Source: Flavobacterium turcicum
Lineage (GTDB): Bacteria; Bacteroidota; Bacteroidia; Flavobacteriales; Flavobacteriaceae
NCBI RefSeq assembly: GCF_011365745.1
Contig: NZ_JAAOBY010000006.1
Location: 73,741 to 137,740 of the forward strand
Reading direction: 5' to 3'
DNA: 64,000 bases
Position 1 is the first letter of the stretch, and each line of letters begins with the position of its first letter. Below, in pieces: positions 24,731 to 33,943 of the stretch. A program made the position numbers and the translations under genes. The notes below the pieces were generated by a model. That model saw only the letters and a list, made by a program, of their open reading frames with translations. It had not been told where the DNA came from and did not search any database.

Positions 24731-25537
24731 TTAGAGCAAAGAAAATTGAAACCAAATAGGAATGTGGTCTGAAATTTTTCTTGCTTCAAGTAACGTAGTG
24801 AAACTTGTATAAAAAGGCAATACGCCTTTTTGATCTACTTTTACCTTTGCTTTGTTGTAAAAAATGTTGTCAAATTCTGATGCTAAACAATTTCCTGCTA
24901 CACATTTCTTTTTTAACGAAGTTTTTTGGCCTTTAAAAACTGGTTCATAGCCCATTTTTTTTAAAGGATTAAATACGCTGTGAGATTGCGGACAATTAAA
25001 ATCGCCCAGGAATACCAAGTTTAAATTTGGGTATTGTTCGGGTAATAATTTAAAAAATTTGATTTCTGTTTCGGGTTGACGTTGCTTGGTTATGGCATGA
25101 AAATTTACCAAAGTAAAGGTTTTATTCTCGTATCTGAATGTACAGTAAAAAGGTTCTCGGTCAATTTCTTTATTGTATTTTTTTTCAAGCCAAGCATTTC
25201 CTAGCTTCTTAACTTTTGATGCTTGCCAAATAAAAGCATAACGTTCGGTTTTATAGGCACTACTACTTGTAGGATCGCTTACAACATAATCCCATTGCTT
25301 CCCCTTTCGATTGAGGTTGTCAACTAGTTGAGCGATAGCTTGGGCTCCTCCGGGTCCAGCAACGACCTCCTGGATGGCAATAATATCAAAATCTTTTACG
25401 GTATTAACTATGAAAAGGATTTCGTTTGCAGATTTTGACTTACCAAGATTTTCAATATTCCACGAGGCTACTCTTAATTGAGCAAAAGTGTAAAATGAAA
25501 TAAAAAATAGCAGCAATAGAGGTATAAATCTTTTCAA
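24731..25537 (-). CDS. Secreted endonuclease/exonuclease/phosphatase family protein
   Basis: A signal peptide (MKRFIPLLLLFFISFYTFAQ) precedes an EEP domain of about 245 residues. Motifs are LRVASWNIENLG near 22-33, IIAIQEVV near 53-60 with the metal-binding glutamate, LVNFHAITK near 148-156, FLGDFNCPQ near 177-185 with the catalytic Asp/Asn pair, and a late SDHIPIWFQF with the catalytic histidine. All catalytic positions appear intact. Substrates may be extracellular DNA, RNA or phosphoesters. It lies 75 bases downstream of a small secreted-protein gene on the same strand. Confidence 0.9.
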   Translation of the reverse strand: MKRFIPLLLLFFISFYTFAQLRVASWNIENLGKSKSANEILFIVNTVKDFDIIAIQEVVAGPGGAQAIAQLVDNLNRKGKQWDYVVSDPTSSSAYKTERYAFIWQASKVKKLGNAWLEKKYNKEIDREPFYCTFRYENKTFTLVNFHAITKQRQPETEIKFFKLLPEQYPNLNLVFLGDFNCPQSHSVFNPLKKMGYEPVFKGQKTSLKKKCVAGNCLASEFDNIFYNKAKVKVDQKGVLPFYTSFTTLLEARKISDHIPIWFQFSLL

Positions 25538-25612
25538 ACTAGTAAGTGGTGCTACAGTTAAATAATTTTCAAATACAAGGGATTTACGCCCTTTGTAATA
25601 GTAGTCATTCGG

Positions 25613-25909
25613 CTATTTTTTGGTTTTAAAATCATTTCTTGATTCCGATTGCAAAAGTACAGGATTCTCGAAAATAATCTTTCCTTTTTTACGTCGAGTA
25701 CGATGTTTTGGATCACCTTTTGTTCGATTTGCGTTGTTGATGTCATCAGAGGGTAATTTGAAATCATCATTTTCTTTGAAGTGCTGCTTGAACAAAATTG
25801 TATTAGAGTTTGTATAATCGGACTTTAGTGTTTCAATGTGTATTTGATTTGCAGGTAATGAAAAGATAATAATTAAAACTAAGCACAAAATCCAAAGTGT
25901 TTTTTTCAT
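25613..25909 (-). CDS. Small secreted protein of unknown function
   Basis: The 98-residue protein has a signal peptide (MKKTLWILCLVLIIIFSLPA) and a hydrophilic, strongly basic mature part with GDPKHRTRRKKGKIIF near 66-81. It has no cysteine in the mature part and no recognised domain. A -7 box at 25958-25965 is in place. It precedes the EEP nuclease-like gene on the same strand, perhaps in one transcript. An overlapping frame at 25558-25770 is a shadow. Confidence 0.65.
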   Translation of the reverse strand: MKKTLWILCLVLIIIFSLPANQIHIETLKSDYTNSNTILFKQHFKENDDFKLPSDDINNANRTKGDPKHRTRRKKGKIIFENPVLLQSESRNDFKTKK

Positions 25910-25957
25910 TTTCTATGGTTGTAGCAGTCTAGTTGATAATTTTTGATTTACAAGAAA

Positions 25958-25965
25958 CAAAAGTA
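25958..25965 (-). promoter_or_regulatory. -7 box of the 98-residue secreted protein gene
   Basis: On the minus strand TACTTTTG matches TAnnTTTG, 48 bases upstream of the start. Confidence 0.55.
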
Positions 25966-26100
25966 TGCTTGAAAATAATTCGTTTATTGTTTTATGTTTG
26001 TAAACAACATTAAATTGGTAACCAATCCATAAAGAAAACAGGAACTGGAGAAATTAGTATTGTAATAACAGTAGGAAGGGCTGAAGCATTGAAAGAACTT

Positions 26101-26388
26101 CTAAAGTTTGATCCAATTGGTAGCAATCCAATCTTGTAACTGACTTCTATGTATTTCGTTTTCTAGTGCTTCGTGATGTAAAAAATGTTCTACTTTTTGA
26201 AAACTAGCTTTAGTTTTTGGAACTTTATATTTTTCAAGAAATTGATTGCAAAAATTAACGACCTCGGCTTCTTCTGATTTGTCAACATATTCACCTTGCA
26301 AAACACTGATAGCATCAGGATGAGTACTATCTATAATTGATTGTGAATAACCTGAATAAGATAAATCTTTAGTAGTAAAAAGGGCCAT
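26101..26388 (-). CDS. Uncharacterised 95-residue protein
   Basis: The start MALFTTKDLSYSGYSQSI is chosen because the exact -7 box at 26416-26423 lies between it and a longer frame start at 26427. The product is soluble, with no signal peptide, and mostly helical in appearance (EEAEVVNFCNQFLEKYKV, then EIHRSQLQDWIATNWIKL at the C-terminus). No family is recognised. It is monocistronic between the small secreted-protein gene and the response regulator gene. Confidence 0.6.
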   Translation of the reverse strand: MALFTTKDLSYSGYSQSIIDSTHPDAISVLQGEYVDKSEEAEVVNFCNQFLEKYKVPKTKASFQKVEHFLHHEALENEIHRSQLQDWIATNWIKL

Positions 26389-26415
26389 TATTTGTTGTCT
26401 TAAAGTTTTCGAGTA

Positions 26416-26423
26416 CAAACGTA
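26416..26423 (-). promoter_or_regulatory. -7 box that decides the start of the 95-residue gene
   Basis: On the minus strand TACGTTTG matches TAnnTTTG. Transcription would start near 26,412, downstream of the upstream candidate start at 26427. Confidence 0.6.
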
Positions 26424-26564
26424 CCATCTTTGTAAAACAAAAGTTTACGGGAATCCGTAAAGGGCCACTTTTTTTTGGACTAAATGGGTAGAAAAACTGT
26501 TAAAAAAACGATTATTGGTTTATTATATCAGTTCAAAAGTAAAATACAATGGTTGAAAACGAAA

Positions 26565-27233
26565 TTAGATTAAGCCTAAATCTTTGGTAATGGCTATTAA
26601 CTGTACATTATTGTTGGCTTTAAAAGATAATTTTAGTTTGTTTATCCTTTTTTCAATGCTACTATGCCCGTTGGGTGTAAGATCTGATTGTTTGAATAGT
26701 AGCCCTATTTCTTCAATTGTACAACCGTCAGCAAGTGCCTTTAACAATTTAATATCGTACGCTTCGATTTCAAAAATAGATTTTTCTTGTAAAGCGTTGG
26801 ATACAAAACTAGTTGGGGTATATGTTGCGTTGTTATAAAGTTGCTCAATTGCCCTCTTTAATTCAGGTATACTATCGCGACCTTTAAGCACGTAGGCATT
26901 AATACCAATGTTTTTGTATAATGATTGTATGCGATAAGACTTGTCTTCTATTGAAAAGACAATGGTTTTGATGTTTTTTTGAAGTTTTTTAATAGCAACG
27001 AGTAATTCCTCTCCAGATTTAATTCTAATTTCTCGATGATCTGGTTTAAATGATAAATCACAGATAAGAAGTTCAAAAGGTTTCTTATCATTTAATGCTT
27101 TTTTAATTTGCAAATAGGCGTCGTCACAATGCTTTGTATACTGAATCTCGTGAACTCCAATTTCTTTTAGAGCGGCTGTGAGTGAAAGAGCAATCGTGTC
27201 TAAATCTTCAGCAATTAAAACTTTATTAAACAT
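26565..27233 (-). CDS. Response regulator with C-terminal HTH
   Basis: The 222-residue protein begins with a receiver domain: FNKVLIAEDLDTIA (acidic pair), LLICDLSFKPDHREIRIKSG with the phospho-acceptor aspartate near residue 60, FSIEDKS near 97 and the lysine in YVLKGRDS near 117. The C-terminal region (LLKALADGCTIEEIGLLF, then HSSIEKRINKLKLSFKANNN) is a divergent NarL/LuxR-like helix-turn-helix, with weaker match to the consensus than the regulator at 21.7 kb. It is nine bases downstream of the TPR lipoprotein kinase gene, its evident partner. Confidence 0.88.
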   Translation of the reverse strand: MFNKVLIAEDLDTIALSLTAALKEIGVHEIQYTKHCDDAYLQIKKALNDKKPFELLICDLSFKPDHREIRIKSGEELLVAIKKLQKNIKTIVFSIEDKSYRIQSLYKNIGINAYVLKGRDSIPELKRAIEQLYNNATYTPTSFVSNALQEKSIFEIEAYDIKLLKALADGCTIEEIGLLFKQSDLTPNGHSSIEKRINKLKLSFKANNNVQLIAITKDLGLI

Positions 27234-27242
27234 AGAAGTAAT

Positions 27243-28958
27243 TTATATCGGAATTTGAAATTGTACTTTAAAACCGGAGGTATTCATCGTTTCAAAAATA
27301 ACGGTACCATCAATGCTCTGTATTCTGTTCTCTAAGTTTAATAATCCGTTTTTTCGGTGAAGTGATTTATTTTGTAATCCTACTCCATTATCATTATACG
27401 AGAGTGATAATTGATTTGAATTGGTTTCAAAAGTAAACACAGCAACAGAGCAATTGCTGTGCTTTTTCATGTTGACTAATAATTCCTGCACGATTCTAAA
27501 GATAGTAATTTTTGTATGGTTTTCGATACTGTTCCATTTTATAATGTCTAGTCCAACGGTAATAATATGCTGTTTTTGCGTATTAAAGTCAAAAAACAGT
27601 CCTTTTAAATTGGGTAAATAACTCGCTTCAGTCTCTATGCTATTATTTTCTCGTGAAATATTTCGAGTATGATTGTAAATTATATCCAAATTAGCAATGA
27701 GTGTTTCCTTATTTTCTTTTGTTGATAAATCTTGACCTTCGGCAAATGCTATAGTTTGAAATAAATCATTCGCCAACTCGTCATGTAGTTTTTGTGACAA
27801 TCGTACTTCAGTAGAGTACGCAGCATTTACTTTTTCTTTTTTGCTATTAAGTCGGATTTTCTTAATGATAAAAAATCCAATCAAGGTCATTGTCGCAATG
27901 GTGAGGACAATGGTTATATTGCGTTTTTGTATTTTTTGTGCTTGCTGAATACTTTCGTTTTTAAGACGTAAATTTTCATCTTTTTCACGCTTGGAGTCGT
28001 ATTTAATCCTTGCAAATGTATTTTTGGCTTTTTGTCTTGCTCCAACAAGACTGTCATTAATCCTTATGTAATCATTGGTGTATTTTATTAGCTCATCTCC
28101 TGGCTGAGTTTTGATTAATAATTTTAAAAACTCTAAAACGGAATCAGGATGACTAATTTTAAGTGCTGTTTGATATCCTTTTTTTGCATATGCTATTGCT
28201 AGTTTAGGTTCAGAATTAGCATGATAAAGAGAGAGATTATTGTAACTAGAAAGTAAGCCGTAATTATCTTTGATAGCTTCTCTTATTTTGAAGGATTCCA
28301 TCATGTTTACAAGAGAATTGGGTTTGTTTAATTTGTATTGCACAAAGCCCAAATTATCTTTTATAGTTGCTACTAAGGATGAATCTTGATATATTATTTT
28401 TTTGGAAGAAAGAGGTTTTAATATAGACTCAGCTTGATTGTAAAGCTCCTGATATTTGTAAGCTAGTGCAATATTGTTGTAAATCGTTCCTTTAAATAAT
28501 TCATCAGTTTTATAGTTAATTGCTTTTTTTAAATAGTAAATAGCGTTTTTATAATCTTGGGTAGCGATGTAATTTGAACCAATGTGAGCATAGATATTGG
28601 TTTCTCCATAAGGGAATCTTCTTGGTCCACTTAAATAGGGTAGTGCTTCAGTACTTGTAGCTTCGCTACCGACGTAGTCTCCTTGATTGTGCTCTATTGT
28701 CGCCATCCAAGTCAAAGAATAAACAATTCTAGAAGTATCTTGAATTTGCTCGGCTAAGTTTTTGGCTTTATTAAAATAGTAAAAAGCACTGTCGTGCTTG
28801 GCTTCATCGAAAACAGAATATCCACGTTCAAATAGTTTTTCAATCTTTGCTAGTTTTTTCTTTTTAAAAGCAGGATCTACTTTCTCTTTTTGGCAAGAAA
28901 AAGAGATAAATATAATTGTAAACAATAAAAAAAGGTTGGAAATTTTGTGGTATTTCAT
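27243..28958 (-). CDS. TPR-containing sensor histidine kinase (lipoprotein-like N-terminus)
   Basis: The 571-residue protein starts with a signal ending in lipobox SFSC (residues 19-22), then about six tetratricopeptide repeats (roughly 35-300, e.g. SAFYYFNKAKNLAEQ, NAIYYLKKAINYKT), a single membrane helix (about 347-367), a HisKA_3-like box LSQKLHDELANDLFQ near 388-402 and an ATPase domain with RIVQELLVNMKKHSN, YNDNGVGL and GLLNLENRI. The TPR part would be outside the inner membrane. A lipobox in front of a transmembrane kinase is odd: the signal may be an uncleaved helix. The response regulator gene follows after nine bases. Confidence 0.88.
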   Translation of the reverse strand: MKYHKISNLFLLFTIIFISFSCQKEKVDPAFKKKKLAKIEKLFERGYSVFDEAKHDSAFYYFNKAKNLAEQIQDTSRIVYSLTWMATIEHNQGDYVGSEATSTEALPYLSGPRRFPYGETNIYAHIGSNYIATQDYKNAIYYLKKAINYKTDELFKGTIYNNIALAYKYQELYNQAESILKPLSSKKIIYQDSSLVATIKDNLGFVQYKLNKPNSLVNMMESFKIREAIKDNYGLLSSYNNLSLYHANSEPKLAIAYAKKGYQTALKISHPDSVLEFLKLLIKTQPGDELIKYTNDYIRINDSLVGARQKAKNTFARIKYDSKREKDENLRLKNESIQQAQKIQKRNITIVLTIATMTLIGFFIIKKIRLNSKKEKVNAAYSTEVRLSQKLHDELANDLFQTIAFAEGQDLSTKENKETLIANLDIIYNHTRNISRENNSIETEASYLPNLKGLFFDFNTQKQHIITVGLDIIKWNSIENHTKITIFRIVQELLVNMKKHSNCSVAVFTFETNSNQLSLSYNDNGVGLQNKSLHRKNGLLNLENRIQSIDGTVIFETMNTSGFKVQFQIPI

Positions 28959-28962
28959 ATCA

Positions 28963-28991
28963 CGAAAATACCTATTTTATTTTAAAATCAA
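28963..28991 (-). promoter_or_regulatory. Promoter of the TPR kinase operon
   Basis: On the minus strand TTG (28989-28991) is followed after 18 bases by TATTTTCG (28963-28970), a one-base variant of TAnnTTTG. The box ends four bases before the ATG, so the mRNA would have almost no leader, as for dnaB. Confidence 0.55.
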
Positions 28992-29030
28992 AACAATTTT
29001 AATCTTCTAATTCTTCCATTTAGAACAATT

Positions 29031-29069
29031 AAAAAACCCCATCTCACGAACGTGGATGGGGTTTTTTTA
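29031..29069. terminator. Bidirectional terminator between the TPR kinase promoter and rplT
   Basis: CCCCATC and GATGGGG with inner CAC/GTG pairs form a stem flanked by A-run and T-run. On the minus strand it ends the thrS-infC-rpmI-rplT operon. Confidence 0.88.
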
Positions 29070-29103
29070 TAAGTAAGTAATCTAAATTGAGTTGATAAAA
29101 CGT

Positions 29104-29448
29104 TTATTTTACTTTATTAAGTACTGCTTTGAAGGCTTCTGGGTGATTCATTGCTAAATCAGCAAGAACTTTACGGTTCAATTCGATACCGTTAGCTTTT
29201 ACTTTACCCATAAACTGTGAGTAAGACATTCCTTCTAATCTAGCTCCTGCGTTAATACGCTGAATCCACAATGAACGGAAATTTCTCTTATTCACTTTTC
29301 TATCGCGGTAAGCGTAGCACATTGCTTTCTCTACTGCGTTCTTTGCAACTGTCCAAACGTTTTTACGTCTACCAAAGAAACCTTTGGCTTGCTTCATTAT
29401 TTTTTTTCTTCTTGCTCTTTTAGCAACTGAATTTACCGATCTTGGCAT
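29104..29448 (-). CDS. rplT: 50S ribosomal protein L20
   Basis: L20 binds 23S rRNA early in 50S assembly. The 114 residues begin [20 protein letters not shown] and include [15 protein letters not shown] near 22-36 and [17 protein letters not shown] near 64-80, all family landmarks. It is the last gene of the thrS-infC-rpmI-rplT operon. About 170 bases separate it from rpmI, and this spacer includes a run of GACTTTN-type heptamers. In E. coli L20 represses its own operon; the spacer could hold such a site, but no structure was recognised. Confidence 0.98.
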   Translation of the reverse strand: MPRSVNSVAKRARRKKIMKQAKGFFGRRKNVWTVAKNAVEKAMCYAYRDRKVNKRNFRSLWIQRINAGARLEGMSYSQFMGKVKANGIELNRKVLADLAMNHPEAFKAVLNKVK

Positions 29449-29621
29449 AATTTTTAATTTTTTTTTGTAGCAGGCGTCCCGAATTTAATCAAGAGAACTT
29501 AAAGGCCATACTCCAAGGTTATTGAAATTGTTTTAACCTAAAGAAATCTTTAGTCAAATGTCAAAAGCCGAATATCGAAAGTGTGAACTTTAGACTTTAA
29601 GACTTTCTAACTTTGGACTTA

Positions 29622-29819
29622 TTAGATAATTCTTAATTGTTGTTTGATGCTTTTCATATCTGTTTTGTGAACTAACGCTGAGTGTGTCAAAGCTAATTTA
29701 CGTTTTTTAGATTTTTTAGTCAAGATGTGACTTTTAAAAGCATGCTTTCTTTTAATCTTTCCAGAACCAGTAACTTTAAAACGTTTCTTGGCGCTAGATT
29801 TGGTTTTCATTTTAGGCAT
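29622..29819 (-). CDS. rpmI: 50S ribosomal protein L35
   Basis: The 65-residue basic protein [20 protein letters not shown] is typical L35, with [17 protein letters not shown] in the middle. It lies between infC and rplT as in most bacteria. Both flanking spacers carry the same 14-base GACTTTAAGACTTT sequence. Confidence 0.98.
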   Translation of the reverse strand: MPKMKTKSSAKKRFKVTGSGKIKRKHAFKSHILTKKSKKRKLALTHSALVHKTDMKSIKQQLRII

Positions 29820-29937
29820 TTTTTCCTAGTGTTTTTAATTTATTCTTACTTACTTATATTGCAATAGTCGCAAATTTTTTAAAGTTTTAAAACCTAAAGT
29901 TGTTTACTTTTGACTTTAAGACTTTTGACTTTGAGAC

Positions 29938-30495
29938 TTACTTTTTCTTCTTAGGAGCAATGAACATGATCATTCTCTTTCCTTCCAATACCGGCATCGC
30001 TTCTACCTTACCAAATTCTTCTAAATCTGTTGCTAATCTTAATAACAAAATTTGACCTTGGTCTTTGTAGATGATAGAACGTCCTTTGAAAAATACAAAC
30101 GCTTTTAATTTAGCTCCTTCTTTTAGGAATTTTTCAGCATTTTTTCTTTTAAATTCATAATCATGCTCATCTGTTTGAGGTCCGAAACGGATTTCTTTTA
30201 CCACAACTTGTGTAGATTTCGCTTTCAGCGCTTTGTCACGTTTCTTTTGCTCGTAAACAAATTTCTTGTAATCCATGATTTTACAAACTGGCGGCTCTGC
30301 ATTTGGCGAGATCTCAACTAAATCTAGTTCAAACTGATCGGCTAAACGCAATGCTTCTGCTAGTTTAAAAACACCTGGTTCGATGTTTTCTCCTACAAGC
30401 CTCACTTCTTGTACACCACGAATAAGATTATTTATTCTGTGTGCATCTTTTTTTTCTACGCGAGGTTGGTAACCTCTGTTGCTTCTTATTGCTAT
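29938..30495 (-). CDS. infC: Translation initiation factor IF-3 (ATA start)
   Basis: IF-3 binds the 30S subunit and checks the start codon. The frame from the first ATG/GTG-type codon (30405) gives only 155 residues and lacks the N-terminus. Translating upstream in frame gives [20 protein letters not shown] and [16 protein letters not shown], the expected IF-3 N-terminal domain. No ATG, GTG or TTG occurs before the thrS stop; the best start is ATA at 30493-30495, for about 185 residues. A rare start codon is well known for infC in enteric bacteria, where IF-3 rejects it and so limits its own synthesis. The gene begins 16 bases after the thrS stop. Confidence 0.93.
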   Translation of the reverse strand: MAIRSNRGYQPRVEKKDAHRINNLIRGVQEVRLVGENIEPGVFKLAEALRLADQFELDLVEISPNAEPPVCKIMDYKKFVYEQKKRDKALKAKSTQVVVKEIRFGPQTDEHDYEFKRKNAEKFLKEGAKLKAFVFFKGRSIIYKDQGQILLLRLATDLEEFGKVEAMPVLEGKRMIMFIAPKKKK

Positions 30496-30511
30496 GACTT
30501 TATAATTTAAG

Positions 30512-32458
30512 TTAAACTGTAAATACTTTCAATGTTTTGCTAATTTCCTCATTTACAATAGCTGCAAATTCTTCTATTGTAACGGTAACATTACCTTTTC
30601 CTTCTTGTCCGTGACGTCGAATTGAAATGGTTCCGTTCTTTTCTTCTTCTTCACCTACAATCAACATGAACGGTGTTTTTTGCATCTCGGCATCTCTAAT
30701 TTTCTTACCGATAGTCTCATTTCTATTGTCAATGAGGGCGCGAATTTCGTGATTTTCTAGCAAATCTAAAACTTTTTTCGCATATATTTCATATTTCTCG
30801 CTCAAAGACAATATTATAGCTTGTTCAGGCATTAACCAAAGCGGGAAATTTCCTGCTGTGTGTTCTAATAAAATAGCTATAAAACGTTCCATCGATCCAA
30901 ATGGTGCTCTATGAATCATTACCGGACGGTGCAATTCATTATCAGAACCCTTGTAAGTCAAGTCAAAACGCTCCGGTAGGTTGTAATCTACTTGGATGGT
31001 CCCTAACTGCCATTGTCTTCCTAAAGCATCCTTCACCATGAAATCTAACTTTGGTCCGTAAAACGCAGCTTCGCCGTACTCCACAACAGTGTTTAAACCT
31101 TTATCTGCTGCGGCATTGATGATGGCATTTTCTGCTTTTTCCCAATTTTCATCTGTACCAATGTATTTGTCTCTGTTCTCTTTATCGCGTAATGATATTT
31201 GAGCGGTAAAGTTCTCGAAACCAAGTGATCCAAATACGTAAAGAACCAAGTCAATTACTTTTTTGAATTCTTCGTCTAATTGTTCTGGTGTACAAAAAAT
31301 GTGTGCATCATCTTGAGTAAATCCACGTACTCGGGTCAAACCGTGCAATTCTCCACTTTGTTCGTAACGATATACAGTTCCGAATTCAGCGTAACGCTTT
31401 GGTAAATCTTTATATGACCAAGGACGAACGTTGTAAATTTCACAGTGATGCGGACAGTTCATCGGTTTTAATAAAAACTCTTCTCCTTCAGCAGGTGTGT
31501 TTATCGGTTGAAAACTATCAGCTCCGTATTTTGCATAGTGACCTGATGTTACATACAATTCTTTTTGACCAATATGTGGCGTAACTACTTGCTCGTAACC
31601 CGCTTTTTTCTGCGCTTTTTTCAAAAATTGCTCCAAACGGTCTCTCAATGCAGCTCCTTTTGGTAACCACAATGGTAATCCTTGTCCAACTTTTTGTGAA
31701 AAAGCAAATAATTCTAATTCTTTACCTAGTTTTCTGTGGTCGCGTCTTTTCGCTTCTTCGAGTAATTCTAAGTATTCAGTCAGGTCTTTTTGTTTTGGGA
31801 ATGAGGTACCGTAAACACGAGTCAACTGTTTGTTTTTCTCGTCTCCACGCCAGTAAGCTCCGGCAACACTCATGATTTTCATGGCTTTGATAATTCCTGT
31901 GTTCGGAATATGTCCACCACGGCATAAATCTGTGAAAGTATCGTGATCACAAAAGGTAATCGTTCCGTCTTCCAGATTAGTAATTAACTCAGTTTTGTAA
32001 ACGTTGTCTTTGTATAGTTCAAGTGCTTCCGCTTTTGTTACCGGACGTAATTTAAATTCGTGTTTTCCTCTTGATATTTCTAAAACTCTGTCTTCGATTT
32101 TTTTGAAATCAGCATCAGTAATTTTGTGATTTTCAAAGTCTACATCGTAGTAAAATCCATTAGAAACAGCTGGTCCTAGAGTTAACTTTATACCTGGGTA
32201 CATTTCTTCTAAAACCTGAGCCATTACGTGTGAAGTCGAGTGCCAAAAAGCTTTCTTTCCTTCTGCATCGTTCCAAGTGTACAATGTTAGACTTCCGTCG
32301 GTGGTCAATGCAGTGGTGGTTTCAACAGTGGTACCATTGAAAGAAGCCGAAATTACATTTCTTGCAAATCCTTCGCTTATGCTTTTAGCAACATCCATGG
32401 GAGTCGCTCCTGGAGCAAACTCTCTAATTGACCCGTCGGGCAAAGTAATCTTAATCAT
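30512..32458 (-). CDS. thrS: Threonine--tRNA ligase
   Basis: The 648-residue class II synthetase charges tRNA-Thr. It has the N-terminal TGS domain ([20 protein letters not shown]), the editing domain with [11 protein letters not shown] near 73-83 and [10 protein letters not shown] near 179-188, the catalytic core with [10 protein letters not shown] near 333-342 (zinc cysteine), [14 protein letters not shown] near 372-385 and [13 protein letters not shown] near 518-530, and an anticodon-binding domain to the end. First gene of the translation operon, with a full promoter upstream. No leader T-box or operator was recognised. Confidence 0.98.
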   Translation of the reverse strand: MIKITLPDGSIREFAPGATPMDVAKSISEGFARNVISASFNGTTVETTTALTTDGSLTLYTWNDAEGKKAFWHSTSHVMAQVLEEMYPGIKLTLGPAVSNGFYYDVDFENHKITDADFKKIEDRVLEISRGKHEFKLRPVTKAEALELYKDNVYKTELITNLEDGTITFCDHDTFTDLCRGGHIPNTGIIKAMKIMSVAGAYWRGDEKNKQLTRVYGTSFPKQKDLTEYLELLEEAKRRDHRKLGKELELFAFSQKVGQGLPLWLPKGAALRDRLEQFLKKAQKKAGYEQVVTPHIGQKELYVTSGHYAKYGADSFQPINTPAEGEEFLLKPMNCPHHCEIYNVRPWSYKDLPKRYAEFGTVYRYEQSGELHGLTRVRGFTQDDAHIFCTPEQLDEEFKKVIDLVLYVFGSLGFENFTAQISLRDKENRDKYIGTDENWEKAENAIINAAADKGLNTVVEYGEAAFYGPKLDFMVKDALGRQWQLGTIQVDYNLPERFDLTYKGSDNELHRPVMIHRAPFGSMERFIAILLEHTAGNFPLWLMPEQAIILSLSEKYEIYAKKVLDLLENHEIRALIDNRNETIGKKIRDAEMQKTPFMLIVGEEEEKNGTISIRRHGQEGKGNVTVTIEEFAAIVNEEISKTLKVFTV

Positions 32459-32478
32459 TGTTTGATAGTTTTATACTG

Positions 32479-32509
32479 CAAATATAGCCCTTTACAAAAA
32501 CACAAGCAA
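32479..32509 (-). promoter_or_regulatory. Promoter of the thrS-infC-rpmI-rplT operon
   Basis: On the minus strand TTG (32507-32509) is followed after 20 bases by TATATTTG (32479-32486), an exact consensus. The leader would be only about 17 bases. Confidence 0.75.
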
Positions 32510-32601
32510 TAGTTGGCCTAGGTTTGTTTCAGTAAATGATGCGATTGTGGAAGTAAATATAAATCAGATTTTATTTGAAACTAATTATACTCTAATTTCA
32601 C

Positions 32602-32647
32602 ATAAAAAAAGGAACCAAAAAACAGTGCGATTGTTTTTTGGTTCCTT
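32602..32647 (-). terminator. Terminator of the ECF sigma operon
   Basis: AAGGAACCAAAAAAC and GTTTTTTGGTTCCTT form a perfect 15-bp stem around a 9-base loop. On the minus strand it is followed by a T-run. Confidence 0.9.
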
Positions 32648-32752
32648 GGTTTTATAAAACGTTTTCCGTGCTTACGAACTTTTATTTTTTAAGTGAATCT
32701 CCATAATGAAAAACTTTGTCTGTTTGTATTTCATTGAGGTCATAACTTCATA

Positions 32753-33361
32753 TTATAAGTCAATTTTTTTCAATTCGGTGTAATTTTTTGATAATCTCGA
32801 CAAGAAACTACCGTAAATGAGCTTGTAAAAACACCAAATTAAACCCATGATAATCACTGCAAAAATCAATATTACAATTATGTTTTCGCTATCTAAAAGC
32901 TCTGCTTGTGAATTTGCTGCTTTTTGCCCTTCATTGAAACCTTCTATTGCTGTATAGGTACCTGTGAGTCCACCAAACACTATATTCCACAAAATATAAA
33001 ATTTAACGACTTTACGTGTGGTCAAAATTTGTTTTATGAGTTCTTTAGCCGAGGTTAGGGTGGATATTAATCTGTAGTTCCTGAAAAACAATACAATAAA
33101 ACCAAAAATTACAACGTAATTGATGATCTCAATCGTTTTGATAATCGGATGTGCCAACACAAAAGCATCGTACTCTTTACTGTTCATGAAAAACGATAGA
33201 CCATTCAATAGTACAAATTCCAGTATACTTACAATCAATATCCATTTCACTACCGATGATGATTTTTTGTGAATCATCTGGTAGATAGCGTCTGCGCTCA
33301 CTTGTTCGAAAGAGTTTTCACTCCTTTGCCAGTCTTTTTTTAGTAAATCCAGTTCTTTCAT
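32753..33361 (-). CDS. Membrane protein paired with an ECF sigma factor
   Basis: The 202-residue protein has a charged cytoplasmic N-terminus (MKELDLLKKDWQRSENSFEQ) and four hydrophobic segments (about 39-58, 80-97, 118-138, 158-180). Its ATG shares one base with the sigma-factor stop (TAATG), so it is translationally coupled to it. By position it is a candidate anti-sigma factor that holds the sigma factor at the membrane, but I see no known zinc-binding anti-sigma motif. Proteins of this shape often follow ECF sigma genes in flavobacteria. Confidence 0.75.
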   Translation of the reverse strand: MKELDLLKKDWQRSENSFEQVSADAIYQMIHKKSSSVVKWILIVSILEFVLLNGLSFFMNSKEYDAFVLAHPIIKTIEIINYVVIFGFIVLFFRNYRLISTLTSAKELIKQILTTRKVVKFYILWNIVFGGLTGTYTAIEGFNEGQKAANSQAELLDSENIIVILIFAVIIMGLIWCFYKLIYGSFLSRLSKNYTELKKIDL

Positions 33362-33861
33362 TATCCTAATGGATTTAATATTTTTTTTAATTTCCCTTTA
33401 ATTCTGTTCATTTTTACCCTTGCGTTAACTTCGCTAATACCCAATGTTTCTGATATTTCTTGGTAATCTTTATCTTCTAAATACATAAAAATTAACGCCT
33501 TTTCAATATCATTCAACTGGTACACTGCGGCATACATTAATTTTAATTGTTCTTCCTCCTCATAATTGTACTCCACCTCATTTAAAAAATGCTGCCTTCC
33601 CTCAAATTCAACGGTATTTATTGAGCGTTTGGTTTTGCGGTAAAGCGTAATGGCTGTGTTTAAGGCCACGCGGTAGGCCCAAGTGCTAAACTTGCTATCT
33701 CCTCTAAATTTAGGATACGCCTTCCATAATTGAATCGTGATTTCTTGAAACAAGTCTTTATGCGCATCGTCACCATTGGTATACAACCTACAAATCTTGT
33801 GGATTATATTCTGGTTTTCTTGCAATTGCTGCACAAAGGATTGTTCTAATTGTGTACTCAT
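33361..33861 (-). CDS. ECF-type RNA polymerase sigma factor
   Basis: The 166-residue protein has region 2 with LFQEITIQLWKAYPKFRGDS and FSTWAYRVALNTAI (residues 37-72) and region 4 with YLEDKDYQEISETLGISEVN and ARVKMNRIKGKLKK near the C-terminus, a usual sigma-70 ECF layout. A short acidic linker joins the two. The gene is coupled to the following membrane-protein gene. The structured element at 33944-34013 lies on the same strand 85 bases upstream and might be part of its leader. Confidence 0.93.
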   Translation of the reverse strand: MSTQLEQSFVQQLQENQNIIHKICRLYTNGDDAHKDLFQEITIQLWKAYPKFRGDSKFSTWAYRVALNTAITLYRKTKRSINTVEFEGRQHFLNEVEYNYEEEEQLKLMYAAVYQLNDIEKALIFMYLEDKDYQEISETLGISEVNARVKMNRIKGKLKKILNPLG

Positions 33862-33943
33862 ATTTACGTTAGTACTGCGCTTCTGGATTTTGTTACAAAA
33901 CTGCTGTTTTTTTCTAGGAGCAGGAATTTTTCCTTTCTATAAG

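Noticed and set aside
25558..25770. A 70-residue frame on the minus strand
   Set aside because: It overlaps the better-supported small secreted-protein gene (25613-25909) in another frame and has no signal or motif.
30403..30405. GTG start for infC
   Set aside because: It removes the conserved IF-3 N-terminal domain, which is fully encoded upstream in frame up to the ATA at 30493-30495.
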